From Duganella sp. CF458 (GTDB lineage: Bacteria > Pseudomonadota > Gammaproteobacteria > Burkholderiales > Burkholderiaceae_D): a stretch of 64,000 nt of DNA. Position 1 is the first letter of the stretch. The number at the start of each line of letters is the position of its first letter. Position numbers and translations under genes: made by a program. The notes under the pieces are model-generated. The model worked only from the letters and a program-made list of their open reading frames with translations. It was not told where the DNA came from and ran no database searches. Location: positions 1 to 64,000 of the forward strand of contig NZ_FOOF01000010.1 of NCBI RefSeq assembly GCF_900113115.1. Direction: 5' to 3'. This document shows positions 45,969 to 53,946 of the stretch, one piece after another.

Positions 45969-47042
45969 TCAGAAGCGGTGCTGGATGCCAACCATGACGC
46001 CGTGCTGGCTGTCGCCGAAGCCCGCGTCGTCGCGCGACAGGCCGACCAGCTGGTCATGCTTGCCTTTGGTGTAAGCGACAGTCGCATACAGGTCGGTGCG
46101 CTTGGACGCGGCGTAGCGATAACGCAGCACATACATGGTCGGATCGGCGTCAATGCCGGCAGCCAGGTTGCGCTGGTCGATGTGGTAGACCGCGCCGGTG
46201 ATCGTGACGTTCGGCTGGGGCTTGTATGCCACGCCGGCCCACAGGGTGTTGCCTTTTATGTCAGCCGTGGCGGCTTTGCCGGACGCCAGCTTGTAGCCGC
46301 GGCCACCGAGCCAGAATTTGAAATCGCCGGTGGCGTAATAGCCGCCCAGGTGGAACGCGGTGGTCTCGTCGCGATTGCCGGTAGCGACCACGTTGTTGCC
46401 GTTGATGCGCTCTGCGGTGAACATGGCGCCCAGCGACTCGGACTGGTAGCTGACGGCGCCGGCGTACTTGGCACTGTCGGCCGAGCTGGTCCCGGCGCCC
46501 TGCTGCTCGCCCATGCCGTAGCTGAAGCCATAGTTCCAGTCGCCGGTCTTGCCGGAGTATTTGATCAGGTTATCGAAACCGGTGGTCATGCCGTATTTGC
46601 TGGCGAACGTGGCGCTACCGCCGGTCGCCCAGGAGTAGTAAGGCGCAAAGCCCATCGGGTCGAAGCGGATGACGGTGTCGTACACGCTGGTGAAGGAACG
46701 GCCCAGCACCACGCGGCCCCAGCTGCCTTCCAGGCCGACGTTGGCCTGGCGCTTGAACAGGTTGCCGTCCTGCGCGCCGGTATCCATCAGGATGCCGCTT
46801 TCCAGCTGGTACACCGCTTTCAATCCACCGCCCAGGTCTTCGCTGCCTTTGATGCCCCAACGCGAAGTGTTCATGCCGCCGGAACTGACGTGGGTGACGC
46901 TGCCGCCGCCTGGCTTGGCATCGGAAGTGATGTCGACACCCATGTCCAGCAGGCCGTAGACCTGCACATTGGATTGGGCGTTGGCGGAAGAATAGGCGGC
47001 AAACATCAATGCGACGGCCGCTGCCATCGAAGTTCTTTTCAC
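45969..47042 (-). CDS. Gram-negative porin (Omp32/OmpC-like, Burkholderiales type)
   Basis: 357 residues. The signal peptide ends at SSANAQ. The mature chain begins SNVQVYGLLDMGVDI, the standard start of Burkholderiales trimeric porins, and ends in the aromatic GVMVGIQHRF, with the terminal Phe needed for BAM insertion. It allows anionic solutes through the outer membrane. The start is a GTG with AGGAGA upstream. It is the first gene of the leftward uptake block and divergent from tctD. Confidence 0.93.
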   Translation of the reverse strand: MKRTSMAAAVALMFAAYSSANAQSNVQVYGLLDMGVDITSDAKPGGGSVTHVSSGGMNTSRWGIKGSEDLGGGLKAVYQLESGILMDTGAQDGNLFKRQANVGLEGSWGRVVLGRSFTSVYDTVIRFDPMGFAPYYSWATGGSATFASKYGMTTGFDNLIKYSGKTGDWNYGFSYGMGEQQGAGTSSADSAKYAGAVSYQSESLGAMFTAERINGNNVVATGNRDETTAFHLGGYYATGDFKFWLGGRGYKLASGKAATADIKGNTLWAGVAYKPQPNVTITGAVYHIDQRNLAAGIDADPTMYVLRYRYAASKRTDLYATVAYTKGKHDQLVGLSRDDAGFGDSQHGVMVGIQHRF

Positions 47043-47114
47043 AATCAGTCTCCTGGGTTTATAGTTATTTCAGTCATGCCTCGCTCTGGCACGGTTCAAC
47101 TATAAAATCGCCAA

Positions 47115-47132
47115 CCTTTCAAACGCCTTTCA
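47115..47132. promoter_or_regulatory. Direct repeats in the porin/tctD intergenic region, possible TctD box
   Basis: CCTTTCA occurs twice with an 11-base period (47115-47121 and 47126-47132), 11 bases upstream of tctD and 73 upstream of the porin. OmpR-type response regulators bind such tandem repeats. CCAACCTTTCA occurs once more inside tctD at 47210-47220. Confidence 0.4.
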
Positions 47133-47142
47133 GGCAAATGCC

Positions 47143-47829
47143 ATGCGAATACTGTTAGTGGAAGACCACACCGAATTACAACACTGGCTTTCCAAAGCCC
47201 TGCGCGATGCCAACCTTTCAGTCGAATGCGCCGATAACGGTGCCGACGCCGACTCGTTGCTGCTGACCCAGGACTATGCCCTGGTGATCCTCGACCTGAC
47301 CCTGCCCCGCATGGACGGACTGGAAGTGCTGAAACGCCTGCGCGCGCGCGGCGGCAAGACGCCCGTGTTGATCCTGACCGCGCGCGGCGGGCTGGAAGAC
47401 CGCGTGCAGGGCCTGAATCTTGGGGCCGATGATTATCTCGCCAAGCCTTTCGAACTGGCCGAACTGGAAGCGCGCGTGAAGGCCTTGCTGCGCCGCAGCG
47501 CAGGCAACGAATCGCTGGTGTACGAATGCGGCGCGCTGCGTTTCGATACCGTCAGCCGCATGTTTTCCTATTTCGGCGAGAACCTGCAGCTCACGCCGCG
47601 CGAGCATGCGGTGCTGGAAGCGCTGATCACCAAAGGCGGCAAGCCGGTGGCGAAAGAAAGACTGTTCGACCAGGTGTTTTCGCTGGCCGATGATGCCAAC
47701 CTCGACGCCATCGAGCTGTACATTCATCGCGTGCGCAAGAAGCTTGACCGCAAGGAGCCTGGTGCCGCCGCCATCACCACCTTGCGCGGCATCGGCTACC
47801 TGCTGCAGCCGGCCGAAGCGAAAGCCTGA
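47143..47829 (+). CDS. tctD: Response regulator, OmpR family (TctD-like)
   Basis: 228 residues. The receiver domain has acidic Glu-Asp in LLVEDH, the phospho-acceptor Asp in VILDLTLPRMDG, Thr in LILTARG and Lys in AKPF. A winged-helix DNA-binding domain occupies about 130-222 (LTPREHAVLEALI, IHRVRKKLD). TctD-type regulators switch on tricarboxylate uptake genes. It is divergent from the porin-Bug-ABC genes and overlaps tctE by one base (TGATG). Confidence 0.9.
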   Translation: MRILLVEDHTELQHWLSKALRDANLSVECADNGADADSLLLTQDYALVILDLTLPRMDGLEVLKRLRARGGKTPVLILTARGGLEDRVQGLNLGADDYLAKPFELAELEARVKALLRRSAGNESLVYECGALRFDTVSRMFSYFGENLQLTPREHAVLEALITKGGKPVAKERLFDQVFSLADDANLDAIELYIHRVRKKLDRKEPGAAAITTLRGIGYLLQPAEAKA

Positions 47830-49268
47830 TGAAAGCCATGCTTGCCATGGGCAGCCTGCGCGGCCAGTTGCTGCGCTGGCTGCTGCTGCCGCTGGTCCTG
47901 CTGGAAATCATCAACACCATCTCCGTCTATTACAACGCGGTCGATGCGGCCGACATGGCTTACGACCGCTCGCTGCTGGCCTCCACCCGCGCGCTGGCGG
48001 AACGCGTCTCGGTGGAGAGCGGCAAGGTGGTGGTCGACGTGCCCTACGTTGCGCTGGACAGCTTTGAGACCGATACCCTGGGCCGCATCTACTACAAGGT
48101 CACCGGGATCAAGGGCGAAACGGTGTCCGGCTACGACGACCTGCCCGCAGTACCGGCAAATGTGCCGCGTTCCGAGAACTACCCCGCCCTGGTGCGCTTC
48201 TATCACGCCAACTACAACGGACAGCCGATCCGTATCGCGGCGCTGCTGCAGCCGGTGTATGACGACAATATGCGCGGCATCGCGCTGATCCAGGTCGGCG
48301 AGACGCTCGATGCGCGCAAAGGGCTGACACTGAAGATCCTGTACGACACCATTGCATGGCAATCCAGCGTGGTGCTGCTGGCGGGCTTGCTGGTGTGGTT
48401 CGCGGTCAAGCTGGTGCTACGCCCGTTGATGCGCTTGAAGCACGAGGTGGAATCGCGCGACGTCTCCGACCTGTCCGACCTCGATCCGGCGCTGGTGCAT
48501 AAGGAAGTGCGGCCCCTGGTGCAGGCCATGAACGCCTCGACCACGCGCATCGCGGGCCTGATCGCCAGCCAGCGCCGCTTCATCGCCGACGCTTCGCACC
48601 AGCTGCGCACCCCGCTGACGGTGCTCAAGACCCAGGCCGAACTTGCGCAGCGCGAGTTGGAGCGGGCGGCATCGGCCTCGCCGGAGCTGCGCAATGTGGT
48701 GGCCAGCATGGCCGCCACGACCGACTCCACGGTGCACCTGGCGAACCGCCTGCTGATGCTGGCGCGCATCGAGCATGGCGAGAATCGCGAACCGGTGCCG
48801 GTGCCGATGCGCGAGACGGTGCAGCAAGTGGCGCTGGAACTGGCTTTGTCAGCTGTGAACCGGGGCATCGACCTTTCGCTGGAAGGCGAAGGAGAAGCCA
48901 GCGTCAATGGCCAGGCCTTGCTGCTGCACGAACTGGTGTCGAACCTGGTCGACAACGCCCTGCACTACACGCCGCGCGGTGGCAGCGTGGTGCTGCGCGT
49001 GATGCATGGCGAAGCGCAGGTGGTGCTGGAAGTGGAAGACAGCGGTCCCGGCATTCCGCCGGAAGACCGCGACCGCGTATTCTCCCCCTTTTATCGCGCA
49101 GCGTCGACCATGCAGGCCAATCCGGGCGGTTCCGGCCTGGGGCTGGCGATTGTGCGCGATATCGCTGTGCTGCACCATGCCGGGCTTGAACTCGACCAGG
49201 GTGCGGGCGGGCGCGGCTTGCTGGTGCGCGTCAGGTTCCCGCGCGCCACGCCTCCACCGGCAGCGTGA
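47829..49268 (+). CDS. tctE: Sensor histidine kinase (TctE-like)
   Basis: 479 residues. The first membrane helix is at about 14-36, a periplasmic sensor segment runs to about 175 and the second helix is at about 178-198. A linker then leads to the dimerisation domain with phospho-His257 in SHQLRTPL. The ATPase lobe has the N, G1 (DSGPGIP) and G2 (GGSGLGLAI) boxes. The periplasmic part matches TctE, which responds to carboxylates. It is coupled to tctD. Its last 38 bases overlap the convergent NarX-like gene. Confidence 0.9.
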   Translation: MKAMLAMGSLRGQLLRWLLLPLVLLEIINTISVYYNAVDAADMAYDRSLLASTRALAERVSVESGKVVVDVPYVALDSFETDTLGRIYYKVTGIKGETVSGYDDLPAVPANVPRSENYPALVRFYHANYNGQPIRIAALLQPVYDDNMRGIALIQVGETLDARKGLTLKILYDTIAWQSSVVLLAGLLVWFAVKLVLRPLMRLKHEVESRDVSDLSDLDPALVHKEVRPLVQAMNASTTRIAGLIASQRRFIADASHQLRTPLTVLKTQAELAQRELERAASASPELRNVVASMAATTDSTVHLANRLLMLARIEHGENREPVPVPMRETVQQVALELALSAVNRGIDLSLEGEGEASVNGQALLLHELVSNLVDNALHYTPRGGSVVLRVMHGEAQVVLEVEDSGPGIPPEDRDRVFSPFYRAASTMQANPGGSGLGLAIVRDIAVLHHAGLELDQGAGGRGLLVRVRFPRATPPPAA

Positions 49269-50490
49269 TGGCAATGCGGGTGCCCGACGAGCAGTCCATC
49301 GCGAAGCTGCCGCCCAGGGCCTGCACCCGCTCGCGCATGCCCGCCAGGCCCACGCCCGCAGCGGTACGCGCGGGGTCGAAGCCGGTACCGTCGTCGGCTA
49401 CCGCGATCCGCAAGGCGTCGCCGTGCCGCGCGACCTCCACGCTGGCCGTGCCGGCGCGGGCATGCTTCACTATATTCGACAGCGCTTCCTGCACGATGCG
49501 GTAGGCCGAGATTGCGGCATCGCCATCGAGCCCGGCGAAATCGCCCTCGGTGCGCAACGAGAAACGGCAAGCAGGATGGCTGCTGCCGACCTGGCGCAGC
49601 ATTTCTTCCAGCGCACCCTGCAGGCCAAGCATGTCGAGCATCTCCGGCCGCAAGCGGCGCACCAGTGTGCGGCCGCTGTTGTACAAGCCCAGGGCCAGCT
49701 TGGTGATCGCCTGCGCCTTGTCGCGAACCTGCTCCGCTGGTTCGGCCGGCTGCAGCGCGACGGCCAGGCCCGCAATCTGCTGCGCCTCCAGCCGCACCGC
49801 AATCAGCGTCGCATTCAATTCATCGTGGATCTCCAACGCGATGGCCTTGCGTTCATCTTCCACCGCAGTGGTCACGCGCTGCAGCAGGCGACGCTTCTCC
49901 GCATCCGCAGCGCGTACCGCCTGCATCGATGCCTGCAGCGACGAGGCAAACCCGCTGGTCATCTGCCAAGCCAGCGCCGCGCACGCGAGCAACCCGGCCA
50001 GCGCCACGGCCAATTCGAGCTGGAAGCGCGAGCGCGCCTTGCGCAGCAGGGCCGTCGGCGACATCCGAACCTGCACGTATCCCATCGTGCCCACATTGCG
50101 ATTGCCGCCCCCGGTCACGTACAGCAAGCGCTTATGCACTGCCGCTTCGTAATAGCGCGCCTCGGGCATCGCGTCACCGCGCGGCGCGACTTCCAGCAGC
50201 GGCTTGCGCTCCGCATCGAGCAGGGTCACGCGATTGATCGCACTGTCGGTCTGCAGCATGCCGTTGATCGTTACCCGCAGCTCGTCGAACTGCCCGTGCA
50301 CCAGGCTGATCTCGCTGCTCGCCACCAGCGCGCTGGCCAGTAGCTGCCCGCGCTCCGCCAGCTCCGCATGGACCTCGGACTGGCGCGACTGGTAGTTGTA
50401 CCAGGTGAGCGTCGCAAACAAGGCCAGCACGGGCAACAAGGTAATCGCCAGCAGCCGCGCGCGCGTGCCGGGGCGCCATTTGGCCCGCAT
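49231..50490 (-). CDS. NarX-type sensor histidine kinase (HisKA_3)
   Basis: 419 residues. A membrane helix at about 12-31, a periplasmic region to about 157, a second helix at about 158-178, then a coiled-coil linker. The HisKA_3 phospho-site is His222 in LEIHDELNATL. The HATPase lobe shows NIVKHA, DDGTGFDP and GLAGMRERV. It pairs with the NarL-type regulator. The start shares one base with that regulator's stop. The 3' end overlaps tctE by 38 bases on the opposite strand. Confidence 0.88.
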   Translation of the reverse strand: MRAKWRPGTRARLLAITLLPVLALFATLTWYNYQSRQSEVHAELAERGQLLASALVASSEISLVHGQFDELRVTINGMLQTDSAINRVTLLDAERKPLLEVAPRGDAMPEARYYEAAVHKRLLYVTGGGNRNVGTMGYVQVRMSPTALLRKARSRFQLELAVALAGLLACAALAWQMTSGFASSLQASMQAVRAADAEKRRLLQRVTTAVEDERKAIALEIHDELNATLIAVRLEAQQIAGLAVALQPAEPAEQVRDKAQAITKLALGLYNSGRTLVRRLRPEMLDMLGLQGALEEMLRQVGSSHPACRFSLRTEGDFAGLDGDAAISAYRIVQEALSNIVKHARAGTASVEVARHGDALRIAVADDGTGFDPARTAAGVGLAGMRERVQALGGSFAMDCSSGTRIAITLPVEAWRAGT

Positions 50491-51128
50491 CAGGCTTGCA
50501 GCACGCCGTGGCGCACCGCCAGGCGGGTGATGTCGGCCGCGCGTTCAACGCCCAGCTTGTCCTTGATCGACTGGCTGGAATTGCTGATCGTCTTGCTGGA
50601 GACGCCGAGCTTATCGGCGATTTCCGCGTTGGTCAGGCCTTCCGCCATCAGCTTGAAGATTTCCAGCGAACGTTCATCGAGCAGGGCCTGCGGCGATTGC
50701 TCGCCGAGCACCGACAGGCTGGCCAGTCGCTCCGCGATGGCGGGCATGAAATACAGCTCGCCTTGCGAAGCTCGCTGCACGGCGGTGAAAAGCTCGGACG
50801 GGTCGCAGTCTTTCGTCACCAGCGCGCGCGCCCCGATCCGGTAGGCCTCCTTGACCAGGGCGTCCTGGTCGAACTGGGTGAGGAAGATGATGTGCGCCTT
50901 GGGGGCCGCCGCCAGGATCTGGCGCGCGGCGTCAAGGCCCGTCATCTGCTCGCCGAAGCGCATATCGAGGATGGCAACATCCGGTGCCAGGGCCTGGTAA
51001 GCCTCGACCGCCTCGGTCGGCGTCCGGGCCTGAGCAACGACGTCCACGCCAAACCCGGCCAGTGCCATGGCAAAACCGCCCATGACGACGGGGTGATCAT
51101 CTGCCAGCAGTACCTTGATCTTATTCAT
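50490..51128 (-). CDS. Response regulator, NarL/LuxR family
   Basis: 212 residues. The receiver has the Asp-Asp pair in LLADDHPVVMGG, the phospho-Asp in AILDMRFGE and Lys in LVTKDCD. The LuxR-type HTH is near the C-terminus (LTNAEIADKLGVSSKTISN). The ATG at 51128 was chosen over an in-frame extension to 51236 that runs through the promoter region. It is divergent from tonB, with two TTCCA-N5-TGGAA sites in between. Confidence 0.9.
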   Translation of the reverse strand: MNKIKVLLADDHPVVMGGFAMALAGFGVDVVAQARTPTEAVEAYQALAPDVAILDMRFGEQMTGLDAARQILAAAPKAHIIFLTQFDQDALVKEAYRIGARALVTKDCDPSELFTAVQRASQGELYFMPAIAERLASLSVLGEQSPQALLDERSLEIFKLMAEGLTNAEIADKLGVSSKTISNSSQSIKDKLGVERAADITRLAVRHGVLQA

Positions 51129-51140
51129 AGCATTCCTCGT

Positions 51141-51155
51141 TTCCAGATGATGGAA
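51141..51155. promoter_or_regulatory. TTCCA-N5-TGGAA site 1, probable response-regulator operator
   Basis: TTCCA-GATGA-TGGAA lies 13 bases upstream of the regulator start. The same arms and spacing occur again at 51198-51212. Confidence 0.6.
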
Positions 51156-51197
51156 GGATACCACGCCAAGGGGTAGCAAGAAAAATTGCTTGCTTAT

Positions 51198-51212
51198 TTC
51201 CATTGAATGGAA
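51198..51212. promoter_or_regulatory. TTCCA-N5-TGGAA site 2, probable response-regulator operator
   Basis: TTCCA-TTGAA-TGGAA lies 57 bases from site 1 centre to centre and 59 bases upstream of tonB. The N5 also extends the symmetry (TTCCAT-TGA-ATGGAA). A shared regulator controlling both divergent genes is inferred. Confidence 0.6.
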
Positions 51213-51270
51213 GAATATCTTGCCATGGACTGGCAATTCAGCCTACCAACAAGAAGAAAGGAGCATTTCC

Positions 51271-51921
51271 ATGAACTTCGACACCTCCCGCAAAAACTAC
51301 TCTGGGTTGGCGTTCGTCGCCGTCTTGCACCTGGTTGCCGCCGGTATCGCGCTGAAGAATTCGACGATCCTGATCACACGCGAGGAACCGATTCTGGTGG
51401 AGTATTACCCCGACCCGCAGATGCCTGAGCCGAAAGTCTTGCCGCCAAAGGTGCCCGACATTCCGCCGACAAAGTTGCCGGTGATCACGCCGCCCGAATT
51501 CCCCATCCTGGAGATAGCGCCGGTCGATCCGCCGATCACCACCGTGCCGCCCGATGGCCCGCCGCGTGAGAAAACGTTGCCCGGCCCGTCAGGTCCCGGC
51601 CCCAAAGGCGATCCAGTCGAACCTGCGCGCCGCCAGCCGGTGAACGTGGCCGCGGTGATCGACGCGGCAAGCTGCGCCAAGCCCGCCTACCCTGCGGCAG
51701 CGCTGCGCAACGGCGATGAAGGCACGGTCACTCTGGCCTTCCTGATTGGCAAAGACGGCCACGTGGCCAGCGCCAAGGTTGAGCGCACCAGCGGCCACCG
51801 CGACCTGGACCGCGCTGCCATGCAAGGCCTCTCGATGTGCGCCTTCAAGCCCGGCACCATCGACGGCGTGGCGCAGGAATCGTGGGCCCGCATGCAATAC
51901 GCCTGGCGTCTCGACGAGTGA
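51271..51921 (+). CDS. tonB: TonB-family energy transducer
   Basis: 216 residues. One N-terminal membrane helix (about 14-32) is followed by a Pro-rich periplasmic spacer (about 40-130, with PEPKVLPPKVPDIPP-type repeats) and a C-terminal TonB domain from about 140. That domain shows a CAKPAYPAAALRNGDEGTV stretch and LDRAAMQGLSMCAF. It passes proton-motive energy to outer-membrane receptors. There is no exbB/exbD next to it. AAGGAG precedes the ATG at 51271. The frame upstream to 51190 is not used. Confidence 0.88.
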   Translation: MNFDTSRKNYSGLAFVAVLHLVAAGIALKNSTILITREEPILVEYYPDPQMPEPKVLPPKVPDIPPTKLPVITPPEFPILEIAPVDPPITTVPPDGPPREKTLPGPSGPGPKGDPVEPARRQPVNVAAVIDAASCAKPAYPAAALRNGDEGTVTLAFLIGKDGHVASAKVERTSGHRDLDRAAMQGLSMCAFKPGTIDGVAQESWARMQYAWRLDE

Positions 51922-51995
51922 GCAATAGAGCGCGGCAGTAAGGCGAATTCCCCTATCATGCGCCGGTTAACCATGTGGTTGCCGGCGCATGCTCT

Positions 51996-53417
51996 ATGTT
52001 CATCAAGCTTTCTTTCCGCCAATTACTTCTCGGCGTCTTCCTGCTGATCGCCCTGCTGCTCAGCGCCACCTCGATCCAGGCCTTGTTGACATTGGACCGG
52101 CTGGCCGCTGAAAGCCGCGACGTCGGCCAGCACGCCGTGGTGCTGACCGCGAACGTGCAACGCCTGGCCGAACGCAGCGTGGCCATGGAGCGCAGCGCGC
52201 GCCAGTTCCTGGTGCTGGACGATCCCGCCTTCCGCGACCGCTACGCCGCCGCATGGCGCGATGGCGAAGCTGCGCTGGCCGCGCTGTCGGCCGGTCTGCC
52301 CTCCGTGCCCAAGGCCAGTTTCGCCGCCTGGCGCGACCAGGGCGAGCAAGCCTGGCACGCGCTGCAGGCGCCGAACACCAAACGCACGCAACGCCAGCAA
52401 ATGCTGAACGTCGCGCTGGCCGGCCTGTCCCCGATCAATGAAGAACTGGCGGACGAAGTCAAACGCGAAGTCGACCAGCGCAACCAGCGCATCCTGCTTG
52501 GCCTGGAACACCGCCGCAGCGTGCTGGCCGGGCAACTGCTTGCCTCCATCAGCCTTGCCGCCGCACTGGCACTCGGCTGCGGCATGTGGCTGGCGCGCCC
52601 GCTCGCGCAGATCGAAGGCGCCATCGATCGCCTGGGCGGCAACCGCTACGACCAGCCGATCGACGTCGAGGGCCCCGACGACTTGCGCCGCCTTGGCCAG
52701 CAACTGAATTGGCTGCGCCAGCGCCTGGCCAGCCTGGAGGCCGACAAATCGCGTTTCCTGCGCCATATCTCGCACGAGCTGAAAACCCCGCTGGCCGCGC
52801 TGGTGGAAGGCGTGGCACTGCTGGAAGATGAAGTAGCCGGCACGCTGACGCCAAACCAGCGCGAGGTGGCCGGCATCCTGCGCCAGAATACGGCCTCGCT
52901 GCAAAACCAGATCGAAGACCTGCTGCGCTATAACACCGCCACCTTCGCCGCCCAGCACCTGCAGCGCCAGCCCACCGATATTGCCGCCCTGCTGCGCGAC
53001 ACCGTCGATGCCCAGCGCCTGCAATGGCAGGCGCGCCGCCTGGACGTTTCGCTGGAAGGCAGCGCCCCGACGATCTCGGCCGACCCGGGCAAGCTCGCCA
53101 TCGCAACCAGCAACCTGTTGACAAACGCCGTGCGCTACAGCCCCGAAGGCGGGGCCGTGCGTTTCGTCATCGGCGAACAGGCCGGCACGCTGGCCATCGA
53201 TTGCATCGACCAGGGTCCCGGCGTGGCGCCGGAAGATGCGGCCCATATTTTCGAACCCTTCTACCAGGGGATGCGCCAGCCGCCCGGCGCGCGGCGCGGC
53301 AACGGCGTCGGCCTGTCCATCGTGCTCGAATACGTCAGCGCCCACGGCGGATCGCTGCAATTGCTGCCGGCCCACTCCGGCGCTCACTTCCGGATTGAAC
53401 TGCCCTATGAACATTAA
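51996..53417 (+). CDS. glrK: Sensor histidine kinase GlrK (QseE)
   Basis: 473 residues. Membrane helices are at about 10-32 and 178-200, with a helical periplasmic domain between. The HAMP-like linker ends at the phospho-site His260 in HISHELKTPL. The ATPase lobe has NLLTNAVRY, DQGPGV and GNGVGLSIV. Its identity rests on the three-gene order kinase, QseG-like lipoprotein, sigma-54 activator, which is that of glrK-qseG-glrR. The ATG at 51996 was used. It overlaps the next gene by 11 bases. Confidence 0.87.
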   Translation: MFIKLSFRQLLLGVFLLIALLLSATSIQALLTLDRLAAESRDVGQHAVVLTANVQRLAERSVAMERSARQFLVLDDPAFRDRYAAAWRDGEAALAALSAGLPSVPKASFAAWRDQGEQAWHALQAPNTKRTQRQQMLNVALAGLSPINEELADEVKREVDQRNQRILLGLEHRRSVLAGQLLASISLAAALALGCGMWLARPLAQIEGAIDRLGGNRYDQPIDVEGPDDLRRLGQQLNWLRQRLASLEADKSRFLRHISHELKTPLAALVEGVALLEDEVAGTLTPNQREVAGILRQNTASLQNQIEDLLRYNTATFAAQHLQRQPTDIAALLRDTVDAQRLQWQARRLDVSLEGSAPTISADPGKLAIATSNLLTNAVRYSPEGGAVRFVIGEQAGTLAIDCIDQGPGVAPEDAAHIFEPFYQGMRQPPGARRGNGVGLSIVLEYVSAHGGSLQLLPAHSGAHFRIELPYEH

Positions 53418-53946
53418 AGCCCTGCCTTTGCTGCTGCTCATGACGCTCGCCGCCTGCGCGCAACGGCAGCCCATCACGCCGGCACTGCCGCCATTGCCGC
53501 CGCCGCCCGCCCCCGCGCCGTTGACGCTGCTGGTCGCGCCGCAAGACGAAGTTGCTCCGCTGCTGGCCTATCACCAGTCGCTGCGCCGCATGACGCAGGG
53601 CGAGCTGCTGAAAGAATTAAGCAATCTGTCGCAGCAGCAGAAAACCCCCAAGGTGCTGCTGCAATCGGCCATGGTGCTATCGCTCACGCGCGGCAGTGGC
53701 GACCTGGCAAAGGCCCAGGCGCAATTCGATATCGTCGCCACCGCGCCGGAGCCGGAAGCGCAAGGTTTGCGGCAACTGGCGCAACTGCTGTCGGCACAAT
53801 GCGCCGACACGCGCCGCCTGGTCGACGACGGCGACCGCTTGCGCGCGCAATTGAAAGACAACCAACGCAAGAACGAACAATTGAACGAAACCCTGGAAGC
53901 GCTGAAAGAAATCGAGCGCGGCCTGCCTGCGAGAGCCAGTAAATGA
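53407..53946 (+). CDS. QseG-like outer-membrane lipoprotein
   Basis: 179 residues. The signal peptide ends at the lipobox LAACAQ. A Pro-rich stretch follows (PALPPLPPPPAPAP), then a helical domain ending in a basic/acidic coiled coil (about 135-172). In enterobacteria QseG lies between glrK and glrR and links the kinase to the cell envelope. Sequence similarity is low, and the call depends on position. It overlaps glrK by 11 bases and glrR by 4 (ATGA). Confidence 0.75.
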   Translation: MNIKALPLLLLMTLAACAQRQPITPALPPLPPPPAPAPLTLLVAPQDEVAPLLAYHQSLRRMTQGELLKELSNLSQQQKTPKVLLQSAMVLSLTRGSGDLAKAQAQFDIVATAPEPEAQGLRQLAQLLSAQCADTRRLVDDGDRLRAQLKDNQRKNEQLNETLEALKEIERGLPARASK

